Assembly: GCF_006716905.1 (NCBI RefSeq)
Contig: NZ_VFPV01000001.1
Location: 363,501-427,500, forward strand
DNA length: 64,000 bases
Origin: Acidovorax temperans
GTDB lineage: Bacteria > Pseudomonadota > Gammaproteobacteria > Burkholderiales > Burkholderiaceae_C
Direction: 5' to 3'
The notes below the pieces were generated by a model that saw nothing but the letters and a program-made list of their open reading frames with translations, searched no databases and had not been told where the DNA came from. Both the position numbers and the translations under genes were made by a program. The stretch's first letter is position 1; every line of letters starts with the position of its first letter. This document shows positions 53,556 to 62,123 of the stretch, piece by piece.

Positions 53556-54128
53556 TCATGGCGTGACTTCCGGTGCGCACGCGTCCCCGACACAGCCCCG
53601 GGTCGCGGCCGCGGGAATGGACGTAGAGGGCGCCGCACCAACGGACACTGCCTTCTCCTCGAGAACCAGCTCCGCGATTTGCGCACCCAGCTCCAGATCG
53701 CCAATCCGGCCGAAATGGTGATGCCGAAGCCGGCCCTGGCCGTCGATCAGGATCAGCGTCGGCGTGCCCTGCATGTGATAGGCGCGCATCGTGCGCGGCA
53801 GACCGCCACGACCGTCCGGCTGGTCTACGCCGACAGGGAACCCGACCCGGTACTCGTGCAGGAAAGCCTGCAGCGAAGTCGGCGTCATAGCGTCATGGTG
53901 TTCGAAGACCGTATGCAACCCGACGACAGCCACCTGAGACGGCGAGAACGCATGGGACACGCGATCAGCTTGTGGCAGGCCATGTGCCACGCAGCCCGGA
54001 CACAGCATCTGGAAGGCTTCCAAGACGATCACCTTCCCTCGCAGGCTTTCTAGGGTCAGCGGTTGTTGTGTATTGAACCAGCGCTCCACTTCCCAGGAGG
54101 GCGCTCTTTGTTGAATCACCTGGCTCAT
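53556..54128 (-). CDS. Thioredoxin-fold (TlpA/redoxin) protein
   Basis: This 190-residue protein shows the redoxin fold: LRGKVIVLEAFQMLCPGCVA (CxxC), then QVAVVGLHTVFEHHDAMTP and MQGTPTLILIDGQGRLRHHH (cis-Pro). No signal peptide is seen, so it is probably cytoplasmic. It ends in a Cys-bearing tail (TRGCVGDACAPEV). It is probably a thiol-disulfide reductant or peroxidase partner of the peroxiredoxin 115 bp upstream on the same strand. Confidence 0.87.
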   Translation of the reverse strand: MSQVIQQRAPSWEVERWFNTQQPLTLESLRGKVIVLEAFQMLCPGCVAHGLPQADRVSHAFSPSQVAVVGLHTVFEHHDAMTPTSLQAFLHEYRVGFPVGVDQPDGRGGLPRTMRAYHMQGTPTLILIDGQGRLRHHHFGRIGDLELGAQIAELVLEEKAVSVGAAPSTSIPAAATRGCVGDACAPEVTP

Positions 54129-54243
54129 GTCGTGTTCCTGTGTATCTGCAAGATGTATCCGGCAGCCGGTTGGTGTCGGATATGTGGAGCTGAAGACGCC
54201 ATGCCGGATAGCCTGCCCTGAGCTTTGCGTGGCTCACAGCCAA

Positions 54244-54807
54244 TCAAGCTGAAGCGTGCAGCCATGAGATAACTTCAGCCGCGTTTCGATCGGGAGGAAA
54301 CACCGGATAAAACACCTTACGAATACGGCCTCCCTCGACGATGAGCGTAATTCGCTTGAACAACTCCAAGCGGCCGACCCTGAACGTCGGGAGCCGCAGC
54401 GCTTGTTTCAATCGCAGCGAGGCATCGCTCAAGAGCTCGAATGGAAGATGCAATCGCTCCTGAGCTTCGCACTGCTCGGAGGATGTCTGCGCGCTAAGTC
54501 CCAAAACACTGGCACCAAGGGCCAGCAGTTCCTTTTGGTGATCCCGGAAGCCACATGATTGCGGGGTGCATCCGCGCGCCCCGGGAATGCCATCCCATCC
54601 TTCTGGCGAAGGCACGTCGGGCCGGCTGGTCATGGGGTACACATAAATGACCCACATACCGATCAGTGTGCTCAAGTCGACACGAGCCCCGTCAGTGCTC
54701 TCAAGCGCGGTACTTGGCAGGTGTGAGCCTTCCAGGTGAGCCGCTGCGCCATCATCGCTGAGCCTGGGTAGATTTTCAGGAAGTCGATTGAGGTCAGAAC
54801 TACTCAT
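54244..54807 (-). CDS. Peroxiredoxin (PrxQ/Bcp-like)
   Basis: This 187-residue AhpC/TSA-fold protein has the active-site stretch GARGCTPQSCGFRDH, with a peroxidatic Cys and a second Cys five residues on, as in PrxQ/Bcp. MWVIYVYPMTSRP precedes it and LPFELLSDASLRL follows. It reduces hydroperoxides with electrons from a thioredoxin-like partner, perhaps the next gene. Confidence 0.88.
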   Translation of the reverse strand: MSSSDLNRLPENLPRLSDDGAAAHLEGSHLPSTALESTDGARVDLSTLIGMWVIYVYPMTSRPDVPSPEGWDGIPGARGCTPQSCGFRDHQKELLALGASVLGLSAQTSSEQCEAQERLHLPFELLSDASLRLKQALRLPTFRVGRLELFKRITLIVEGGRIRKVFYPVFPPDRNAAEVISWLHASA

Positions 54808-54938
54808 AGGATCGGTATGTCGTCGATGGTTTCCCGAAGTTCAGCTAAACAGCTTCGGATGCGAACAGACGACTCGAAGCGTCTTGGACAGCCGACAAGC
54901 GACTCCGGGCGTCGAAAAATGAAAACCCTCCATGGTTC

Positions 54939-56237
54939 TTATGGCCTGTACGAAGTGGACAGAGCACGCGCAAACGCGTCTGCTGCCTGCTCATCCATGG
55001 TGGAAACCGTAATGCGCAGCCCGTGCGCCGGTGCCTGCACGGCAAAGGCTTCGCCACCGCGCACCAGCCAGCCGCGCTGAGCCAGTGCAAGTACCGTCTG
55101 ATGGCTATCGCCCGGCAGCGGTACCCACAGATTCAGGCCATCGGCAGGTGAAGTGACGGCGATGCCTTGCACACCAAGGGCGGCCGTCAGCAGGTCCCGG
55201 CGCCGCGCGTAGTCCTCGCGGGCCTGGACAAGCTGCTTGGCAACCTCCGGCGATGACAGGCAGGCGACGACGGCATCCTGCAACAGGTGGCTGACCCAGT
55301 TCGTGCCCGGCGCCAGGCGCAGGCGCAGCCGCTGAGCGGTCTGTTCATCGCTGGCGACAAAGGCAAAGCGAAGATCGGGGCCAAGCATCTTGGACACCGA
55401 GCGCACCAGCGCCCAACGCTTGGCCGACGGCGGAATCACGTCGTGGTAGCCGGTGGCCGCCAGCAGCGAGAAATGATCGTCTGCAATGACCAGCACATGG
55501 GGATAGCGCGCCAGCACTGCGCGCAGCTTGCGCGCGCGCGCCGCGCTCAGGCTGCACCCGGTTGGGTTGTGTGCGCGCGGCGTCACGATGACCGCTTGCG
55601 CACCCTGAGCCAACGCCTGCTCCAGCCCTTCGACGCTCATGCCCTGGGTATCGACGGGCACGCCTACGGCTTGCAGACCCGCGATGCGCAGCGTGTTGAC
55701 GCTGCCGATGAAGCACGGATCTTCGACCGCCACCTTATCGCCCGCCACAAGGTATGCCGTCAGCAGGCGCTCAATCGCGTCCACCGCACCGCTCGTCAGG
55801 CTTACTTCGAACTGCCCCGGGCAGTCGCCGGTCAGCGACTGCCGTGCCAGGACTTCCATTTCCGGGTCAACGGTCGCCTCGCCATACAGACGCGGGCGAT
55901 AGGGCTTGCGCGTCAAGGCCGCGCCAATGTCGGGCAGCCAGACCGGGTTGGGATTGCCGCTGCCCAGGTCGGCCAACGGCGAACCGAGCAGCAGTCCTTC
56001 CTGCTCGCCGGGGTCGGGCTGCTTGCGGATGAACGTGCCCAACCGCCCCTGCGTGACCGCGATCCCGGCCGCCGACAGCCGTTGGTAGGCCATCGACACC
56101 GTGTTGCGGTTGACGCCCAGCGTGGCCGCCAGATCGCGTGTCGTGGGCAGTTCCTGGCCTGGCTTGAACGAGCCAGCCTGTGTCAACGCACGGATGCTGT
56201 CGAAGATCTCTGCAGCGGTTTTCCCGACAATTTCCAT
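54939..56237 (-). CDS. MocR-type regulator (GntR HTH fused to aminotransferase fold)
   Basis: This 432-residue protein has an N-terminal GntR winged HTH (ELPTTRDLAATLGVNRNTVS, YQRLSAAGIAVTQGRLGTFI) at about 5-75, joined to a fold-type I PLP aminotransferase domain. VEDPCFIGSVNTLR, TPRAHNPTGCSLS, and VRSVSKMLGPDLRFAFV (PLP Lys in SVSK) mark that domain. MocR/PdxR proteins sense PLP or an amino-acid-PLP adduct. It is divergent from a B6 and PLP-enzyme operon, which it very likely controls. Confidence 0.93.
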   Translation of the reverse strand: MEIVGKTAAEIFDSIRALTQAGSFKPGQELPTTRDLAATLGVNRNTVSMAYQRLSAAGIAVTQGRLGTFIRKQPDPGEQEGLLLGSPLADLGSGNPNPVWLPDIGAALTRKPYRPRLYGEATVDPEMEVLARQSLTGDCPGQFEVSLTSGAVDAIERLLTAYLVAGDKVAVEDPCFIGSVNTLRIAGLQAVGVPVDTQGMSVEGLEQALAQGAQAVIVTPRAHNPTGCSLSAARARKLRAVLARYPHVLVIADDHFSLLAATGYHDVIPPSAKRWALVRSVSKMLGPDLRFAFVASDEQTAQRLRLRLAPGTNWVSHLLQDAVVACLSSPEVAKQLVQAREDYARRRDLLTAALGVQGIAVTSPADGLNLWVPLPGDSHQTVLALAQRGWLVRGGEAFAVQAPAHGLRITVSTMDEQAADAFARALSTSYRP

Positions 56238-56244
56238 GATGATC

Positions 56245-56279
56245 TAGGACGTGATAAAGTTTGGCATAGGACAATGATA
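56245..56279. promoter_or_regulatory. Candidate MocR operator: two direct repeats
   Basis: TAGGACgTGATA at 56245-56256 and TAGGACaaTGATA at 56267-56279 are direct repeats 22 bp apart (two helical turns), between the divergent MocR gene and the B6 operon. MocR regulators typically bind direct repeats of this spacing. Confidence 0.6.
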
Positions 56280-56343
56280 CACGGGACCGACAACGCTAGC
56301 ACCCTCTTGAGCGCGACAGGTTTCCCGGGAAAGAGGCTGATCT

Positions 56344-57159
56344 GTGAACACTGACATCTCCTTGGAGACCTCCACCAGACATGACCAGCATGGGCGCTGG
56401 CCGCAGGCGGAATCGGTAGAGGATTTCCGCCACAACCTGGCAGCGGTTCATGCGCGCATTGCGGCCGCCTGCCAGCGCGTCGGGCGCGATCCGGCCGGTG
56501 TGCGCCTGCTGCCGGTCAGCAAGACCAAACCCGACGCGAGCTTGCGCATGGCCTACGCTGCCGGCTGCCGCGTGCTGGGCGAGAACAAGCCGCAGGAGGC
56601 TTATCGCAAATGGGAGGCCATGCAGGACTTGACCGACTTGCAGTGGTCGGTCATCGGCCACCTGCAGACCAACAAGGCCAAGCTGGTGGCGCGCTTCGCC
56701 AGCGAGTTTCAGGCGCTGGACAGCCTGCGCGTGGCCGAGGCGCTGGAGAGGCGTCTGCAAGCCGAGGGGCGCGGGCTGGACGTGTTCGTGCAGGTCAACA
56801 CGTCGGGGGAAGCTAGCAAGTACGGGCTGCCACCGGACGAGGTGGCCGCGTTCCTGCGTGAGCTGCCAGCGTTCCCAGCACTGCGCGTGCGCGGCCTGAT
56901 GACGCTGGCGCTGTTTTCAGCCGAAGCCGAACGGGTGCGCGAGTGCTTCGTGCTCCTGCGTGGTCTGCGCGACCGGCTGCGGCAGGAGGCCCCGGACGGG
57001 ATCGGCCTGGATGAATTGTCGATGGGCATGTCCGGCGACTACGAGATCGCCATCGAAGAAGGCGCGACCGTCGTGCGCGTCGGGCAAGCCATCTTCGGTG
57101 CGAGGGCCACGCCGGATGCCTACTACTGGCCGTCGGCCGGAGACGGAGAGCCGACTTGA
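56344..57159 (+). CDS. PLP homeostasis protein (YggS/PLPBP family)
   Basis: This 271-residue alanine-racemase-fold protein binds PLP and balances free B6 pools without known catalysis. The PLP Lys lies in [20 protein letters not shown], followed by [30 protein letters not shown], and [20 protein letters not shown]. It starts at GTG 56344. The stop overlaps the kinase-aminotransferase start (TTGA). It is slightly longer at the N-terminus than E. coli YggS. Confidence 0.92.
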   Translation: MNTDISLETSTRHDQHGRWPQAESVEDFRHNLAAVHARIAAACQRVGRDPAGVRLLPVSKTKPDASLRMAYAAGCRVLGENKPQEAYRKWEAMQDLTDLQWSVIGHLQTNKAKLVARFASEFQALDSLRVAEALERRLQAEGRGLDVFVQVNTSGEASKYGLPPDEVAAFLRELPAFPALRVRGLMTLALFSAEAERVRECFVLLRGLRDRLRQEAPDGIGLDELSMGMSGDYEIAIEEGATVVRVGQAIFGARATPDAYYWPSAGDGEPT

Positions 57160-59327
57160 TCCAGCCTACCGCCGCCAGCGCCGAGCCTGCGCCATCGCTC
57201 CGCCCGCTGCCTATCGACGTGGTTTCCATCCAGTCGCAGGTCGTCTATGGCCGGGTCGGCAACAACGTGGCCGTGCCCGCGCTGCAAGCGCAGGGACTGA
57301 CCGTTGCCGCCGTGCCCACTGTGGTTCTCAGCAATACGCCGCACTATCCGACGATCCACGGCGGCCCTGTGCCTGCCGCTTGGTTCGAGGGCTATCTCCG
57401 TGACCTGTCCGCGCGAGGCGTGCTGCCTCCGCTTCGGGCGATCCTCACCGGTTACCTCGGCGGCCCGGAACAGGCGCAAGCGCTGGGTAGCTGGATCGGC
57501 CAGGCGATGGAAGTGCAACCCGCCTTGCGGGTCGTGGTTGATCCCGTGCTCGGCGACCATGACCACGGCGAATACGTCAGTCCAGGCATGGCCGATGCGT
57601 ACCGCCGCCATCTGCTGTCCCTGGCCGATGGACTGACACCGAACGGCTTTGAGCTGGCACACCTCACCGGCATGGCGGTGAATAGAGTCGAAAGCGTGGT
57701 CGCCGCCGCACGCACCTTGTTGACGGGTCGAACCCAATGGGTCGCGGTGACAAGTGCCGCGCCGGACACCTGGGCGCATGACGAGATGCAGGTGGTGCTG
57801 GTTACGCGCACCCAAGCCGAGGTCATCCGGCATCCACGTATCGACGCCACCTCCAAGGGGACGGGCGACCTGTTCTGCGCCACCTTGACCGGGTATTGGC
57901 TCAACGGAGCCAGCGTACCGCAGGCGACCGCCCAGGCGTGCCGCCAGGTTGTACGAGCACTGCGCCATACCCAGCAAGGCCAATGCGCCGAACTGCTTTT
58001 CCCACCGATGGCGACCCGTCAAGACGATGGCCAGCCACAGGCGCACGAGCGTGATGTCCGCCAGTTTACTTACCAGATCGGAAATGGGGATCTTTCCATG
58101 CAGCCTGCGGCTTCACACCTGATGCGGGCCTACGCCCGCCAGCCAGTTTCATTCGTGCGTGGCAGCGGCGCTCGGCTTTGGGATGACCAGGGCGTGGAGT
58201 ATCTAGACGCCATCGCTGGCGTTGCAGTCACCAGCCTGGGCCATGCTCACCCTGAAATCTCGGCGGCCATCGCCCAGCAGGCGGGGACGTTGCTGCACAC
58301 CTCCAATGTCTTCCGCATTGACTGGCAGGAGCGGCTGGGGGAGCGGCTGTGTGCCTTAACGGGTATGCAAAGAGCTTTCTTCTGCAATTCCGGCGCCGAG
58401 GCCAATGAAACCGCGCTCAAGCTAGCGAGGCTGCACGGCCATCGCAAGCAGGTTGCGAACCCCAAGATCGTTGTGATGGAGAACGGTTTTCACGGCCGCA
58501 CCATCGCCACGCTTTCCGCCACGGGGAACCTCGCAAAGCAAGGCGGCTTCGAGCCGCTACTGCCCGGCTTTCTGCACTTGTCTTACGACGATATTGAAGC
58601 GGTTCGGCAGGCAGCCGAGCAATCGCCTGACATCGTGGCGGTACTGATCGAGCCGGTACAGGGTGAAGGCGGCATTCGGGTCGCCAGGGCCGACTACTTG
58701 CGCGAACTCCGGGCATTGTGTGACCAGCATGGATGGTTGCTGATGCTGGATGAAATCCAGACCGGAATGGGCCGCACGGGCGCATGGTTCGGTTATCAAC
58801 ATGCGGCCATCACGCCCGACGTGATGACGGTGGCGAAGGCGTTGGGCAACGGCTTTCCCATCGGCGCCTGCCTCGCACGCGGCGCGGCGGCCGACCTGTT
58901 CTCGCCTGGTCAGCACGGCTCGACTTTCGGCGGTAATCCGCTGGCCTGCCGGGTGGGCTGCACGGTGCTGGATCTTATGACCCGCGATGAACTGCCGAGG
59001 CGCGCCGCTGTATTGGGGGCGCGCTTGCTGGACAGCCTGCAAAAGGCGCTGGGCGGTCACCCGAACGTCAACGCCATCCGCGGCCAGGGGCTGATGGTCG
59101 GCATTGAGCTGGACAGGAACTGCACAGAACTGGTTGGTCGTGCACTGGCAGAGCAACGCCTGCTCATCACGGTCACACGCGGCAGCGTCATCAGGCTGCT
59201 TCCACCGCTGATTTGCGATGAGATGCAGATCGACGACATCGTGGTTCGCGTCGCGCGCCTGTTGGCATCGAATGTAGCGAAAAACGCCATCGTGGAAGCT
59301 GCCGCACAAACAATAGTGGGCAGATGA
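57156..59327 (+). CDS. Pyridoxal kinase fused in frame to an acetylornithine-type aminotransferase
   Basis: The 723-residue open frame has two parts. Residues 1-300 are PdxY-like: [55 protein letters not shown], and the ATP/anion-hole motif [15 protein letters not shown]. Residues 320-723 are a class III aminotransferase of the ArgD/GabT kind: [66 protein letters not shown] (PLP Lys), and [16 protein letters not shown]. No stop separates them. An internal ATG at 58098 behind GGGGA could give a free aminotransferase, so fusion versus dual products is open. Confidence 0.85.
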   Translation: MIQPTAASAEPAPSLRPLPIDVVSIQSQVVYGRVGNNVAVPALQAQGLTVAAVPTVVLSNTPHYPTIHGGPVPAAWFEGYLRDLSARGVLPPLRAILTGYLGGPEQAQALGSWIGQAMEVQPALRVVVDPVLGDHDHGEYVSPGMADAYRRHLLSLADGLTPNGFELAHLTGMAVNRVESVVAAARTLLTGRTQWVAVTSAAPDTWAHDEMQVVLVTRTQAEVIRHPRIDATSKGTGDLFCATLTGYWLNGASVPQATAQACRQVVRALRHTQQGQCAELLFPPMATRQDDGQPQAHERDVRQFTYQIGNGDLSMQPAASHLMRAYARQPVSFVRGSGARLWDDQGVEYLDAIAGVAVTSLGHAHPEISAAIAQQAGTLLHTSNVFRIDWQERLGERLCALTGMQRAFFCNSGAEANETALKLARLHGHRKQVANPKIVVMENGFHGRTIATLSATGNLAKQGGFEPLLPGFLHLSYDDIEAVRQAAEQSPDIVAVLIEPVQGEGGIRVARADYLRELRALCDQHGWLLMLDEIQTGMGRTGAWFGYQHAAITPDVMTVAKALGNGFPIGACLARGAAADLFSPGQHGSTFGGNPLACRVGCTVLDLMTRDELPRRAAVLGARLLDSLQKALGGHPNVNAIRGQGLMVGIELDRNCTELVGRALAEQRLLITVTRGSVIRLLPPLICDEMQIDDIVVRVARLLASNVAKNAIVEAAAQTIVGR

Positions 59328-59381
59328 CATACAGGCCAGTCATGCCCGAAGCCCAAGTATTCCAAACCATAGGATGCACCC

Positions 59382-60653
59382 ATGTACGACACCTCGCTCA
59401 CTCTCATCGACTTCGACCCCGAACTGGCTCAAGCCGTGCAGCATGAAGAACGCCGGCAGGAGGATCACGTTGAGCTGATTGCCTCCGAGAACTACGCCAG
59501 CCCGCTGGTAATGCGCATCCAGAACTCGGTGTTCACCAACAAGTACGCCGAGGGCTACCCCGGCAAACGCTACTACAGCGGCTGCGAGTATGTGGACGTG
59601 GCCGAACGCCTCGCCATTGAGCGGATCAAGGAACTGTTCGACTGCGACTACGCCAATGTCCAGCCCCATGCCGGCGCCCAGGCCAATGCCGCGGTATTTC
59701 TGGCACTGACCAATCCTGGCGACACGGTGATGGGCATGAACCTCGCCCAAGGCGGCCACCTTACGCACGGCAACCCGTCCAATTTCTCCGGCCAACACTA
59801 CAAGATCGTTCCCTACGGACTTGATCCTGAAACGGGATTGATCGACTACGACGAGATGGAGCGCATCGCGCTGGAGACTTGGCCGAAGATGCTGATCGGC
59901 GGCTTCTCTGCATATTCGCGCCACAAGGACTGGGCGCGCATGCGTGTCATCGCCGACAAGGTAGGGGCGATCTTTTGGGTGGACATGGCGCACGTTGCCG
60001 GCCTGGTAGCGGCGGGCGAGTACCCGAATCCGCTGCCCCATGCCCATGTAGTGACCAGCACCACCCACAAGACCCTGCGCGGCCCGCGTGGCGGCATCAT
60101 TCTCGCCAAGGGGCAGGACGAGGACTTCTACAAGAAGCTCAATTCCGCCGTGTTTCCGGGCATACAGGGCGGCCCGCTTATGCACATCATCGCGGCCAAG
60201 GCGGTGGCCTTCAAGGAGGCGCTACGCCCGGAGTTCAAGGCCTACCAGCGCCGGGTAGTGACCAATGCCCGAGCGATGGCCGCCGTGCTCCAGCAGCGTG
60301 GCTACAAGATCGTTTCCGGCGGCACCGATAACCACCTGATGCTGATCGACCTGTCCGCCAAGCCATACACCGGCAAGGATGCGGACGCTGCGTTGGCCGA
60401 TGCTTACATCACGACGAACAAGAATTCGGTGCCCAACGATCCGCGCTCGCCCTTCGTCACCTCGGGATTGCGAATCGGCACGCCCGCCGTGACCACGCGT
60501 GGCTTCGGGGTGCCCGAGTGCGAGCAGCTCGCGAGCTGGCTGTGCGACGTGCTGGATGCACAGGAGGCTGGCGGTGATGCCCCAGCGGCGGTACGCGATG
60601 CGGTGCGCGAACAGGTGGTGGATCTCTGTCGCCGCCATCCCGTGTACCGCTAA
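59382..60653 (+). CDS. glyA: Serine hydroxymethyltransferase
   Basis: This PLP enzyme interconverts serine and glycine with tetrahydrofolate. It has 423 residues (family about 417), with [40 protein letters not shown], and [19 protein letters not shown] holding the PLP Lys. [20 protein letters not shown] is also present. It is likely a second copy besides the host chromosomal glyA (not in this window). It lies 54 bp after the kinase-aminotransferase frame and is part of the same transcription unit. Confidence 0.95.
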   Translation: MYDTSLTLIDFDPELAQAVQHEERRQEDHVELIASENYASPLVMRIQNSVFTNKYAEGYPGKRYYSGCEYVDVAERLAIERIKELFDCDYANVQPHAGAQANAAVFLALTNPGDTVMGMNLAQGGHLTHGNPSNFSGQHYKIVPYGLDPETGLIDYDEMERIALETWPKMLIGGFSAYSRHKDWARMRVIADKVGAIFWVDMAHVAGLVAAGEYPNPLPHAHVVTSTTHKTLRGPRGGIILAKGQDEDFYKKLNSAVFPGIQGGPLMHIIAAKAVAFKEALRPEFKAYQRRVVTNARAMAAVLQQRGYKIVSGGTDNHLMLIDLSAKPYTGKDADAALADAYITTNKNSVPNDPRSPFVTSGLRIGTPAVTTRGFGVPECEQLASWLCDVLDAQEAGGDAPAAVRDAVREQVVDLCRRHPVYR

Positions 60654-60668
60654 ACGGACGCCCGATGC

Positions 60669-61613
60669 ATGGAACTGCGACACCTGCGATGCTTTTTGGC
60701 TGTAGCCGAAGAACTGCACTTCGCCCGAGCAGCGGAGAAGTTGCATATTGAGCAGTCGCCGTTGTCGCGTGCCATCAAGGAACTGGAAGAAGAACTTGGC
60801 GTGGTGCTGTTTGCCCGCACAACGCGCTGCACGCGCCTAACCCGAGCCGGCAAGCTATTTCTGGAGCATGTGCCGCGAGTATTTGCCGCCTTGCAGCAGG
60901 CCCGCGACAGTGTGAAAGCTGCTGCCAATGGTTTTCACGGGCAGTTGCGCATTGCACTGTCCGATGGGATCACGCCGTCGCGCCTCCCTGCACTTCTTGC
61001 GCTATGCCGACAAGAAGAACCAGAGATCAAAATCCGCTTCTTCGAGGTGCCGCTGTCGCAGCAGATCAAGGGGCTGCATGACGACCTGTATGACGTCGGG
61101 TTCGCACAGTCAGACGAGGTTGGTGATGGCATTGCCGCTATGCCTGCATGGAGGGATGCACTCATGGTTGCGGTGCCGGCCCGGCACCCATTACTGGCCC
61201 ACAAGCGCATCCCCTTGGACGAGCTGCTGCGCTATCCGCTTGTCCTGTGTGACCCACAAATCTGTGAAGGCCATGCCAAGCATGTCGAGCGAGTGTTGCG
61301 CCGTACCGAAATGGAGCCGCTGATCGCGGAACGAGTGGCATCCGCCGACCTGATGATGGCGCTGGTGGCGGCAGGCTTTGCGCTTGGACTGGCAGGTGCG
61401 GCGCACATTGCTGCCAGCCGTGAACCTGGCGTAGTGGCCCGGCCTCTGGCGGCGCGCGTACCGCCGCTGACCACTTATTTGCTGTATCCCGAAAGTGAGC
61501 CGCTGGAAGTGCTAGAACGATTTATTGGGCGCGTACAGGCGATCGAATCCCTGGAATCTCCCAGGCCTATGCGAGGCCGCTGTTCTGACATATCGGAGGA
61601 ACCCGCATCATGA
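60669..61613 (+). CDS. LysR-family transcriptional regulator
   Basis: This 314-residue regulator has the N-terminal winged HTH MELRHLRCFLAVAEELHFAR, then RAAEKLHIEQSPLSRAIKEL, and a periplasmic-binding-like effector domain (about 90-290). It is encoded 15 bp after glyA in the same direction, instead of divergently as is usual for LysR, and its stop overlaps the EexN-like start by ATGA. It might control cargo or transfer genes. Confidence 0.9.
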   Translation: MELRHLRCFLAVAEELHFARAAEKLHIEQSPLSRAIKELEEELGVVLFARTTRCTRLTRAGKLFLEHVPRVFAALQQARDSVKAAANGFHGQLRIALSDGITPSRLPALLALCRQEEPEIKIRFFEVPLSQQIKGLHDDLYDVGFAQSDEVGDGIAAMPAWRDALMVAVPARHPLLAHKRIPLDELLRYPLVLCDPQICEGHAKHVERVLRRTEMEPLIAERVASADLMMALVAAGFALGLAGAAHIAASREPGVVARPLAARVPPLTTYLLYPESEPLEVLERFIGRVQAIESLESPRPMRGRCSDISEEPAS

Positions 61614-61888
61614 GGAAGATACTTCCGCTTTTACTGGCTGCCGCGTTGACTGCTTGCGGCCCGTCCGAGATGCCTCAGAAGGCCGACACCTCGGAAGCGA
61701 ATATCCCAACGGTGGAAGAACTGGCGGCCAATCCTGAGCGGCTCAAAGAGCTGCGCCAGCAATGCAAGACCGACCGCCCGAAGCTGGGCGACGTGCTGTG
61801 CAACCGGGTGGCCGAGGCCACGCGCAAGCGGTTCTATGGCGGCGGCGAAACGCCGTACACACCACCGAAGGAACCGCCTAAGTTCTGA
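61610..61888 (+). CDS. EexN-like entry-exclusion lipoprotein
   Basis: This 92-residue lipoprotein has the signal MRKILPLLLAAALTACGPSE with a lipobox ending at Cys16. The mature part VEELAANPERLKELRQQCKT, then LGDVLCNRVAEATRKRFYGG (two Cys), fits EexN/TrbK-type proteins, which block uptake of a second copy of the element. It sits between cargo and traG, the usual place. An intrinsic terminator follows at 61931-61962. Confidence 0.87.
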   Translation: MRKILPLLLAAALTACGPSEMPQKADTSEANIPTVEELAANPERLKELRQQCKTDRPKLGDVLCNRVAEATRKRFYGGGETPYTPPKEPPKF

Positions 61889-61930
61889 TCGTTGGCGGTT
61901 CGCCGAATCGCCTTAATTTTTTGCTCGATA

Positions 61931-61962
61931 CGCCGCAATGCGCCCGCGCTTGCGGCGTTTTT
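61931..61962 (+). terminator. Intrinsic terminator after the EexN-like gene
   Basis: CGCCGCAA (61931-61938) pairs with TTGCGGCG (61950-61957), followed by five T residues. It should separate the cargo transcript from traG. The remainder of 61889-62123 holds a possible traG promoter and nothing else recognised. Confidence 0.75.
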
Positions 61963-62123
61963 CTTTGGCTCGCCGTCGTACTCATTCTGTCCTTTTGCTC
62001 GACCTTTCTGCTGAAAACGGTCTTTGACCGGCACTGGCCCGGCACCGATCCTGACGCCTGCGGCACGCCTTTGTGCCGCTCTTTCCATGAGGAATCAGCT
62101 CAGGAGAAATCGGAGGCCAGGTC

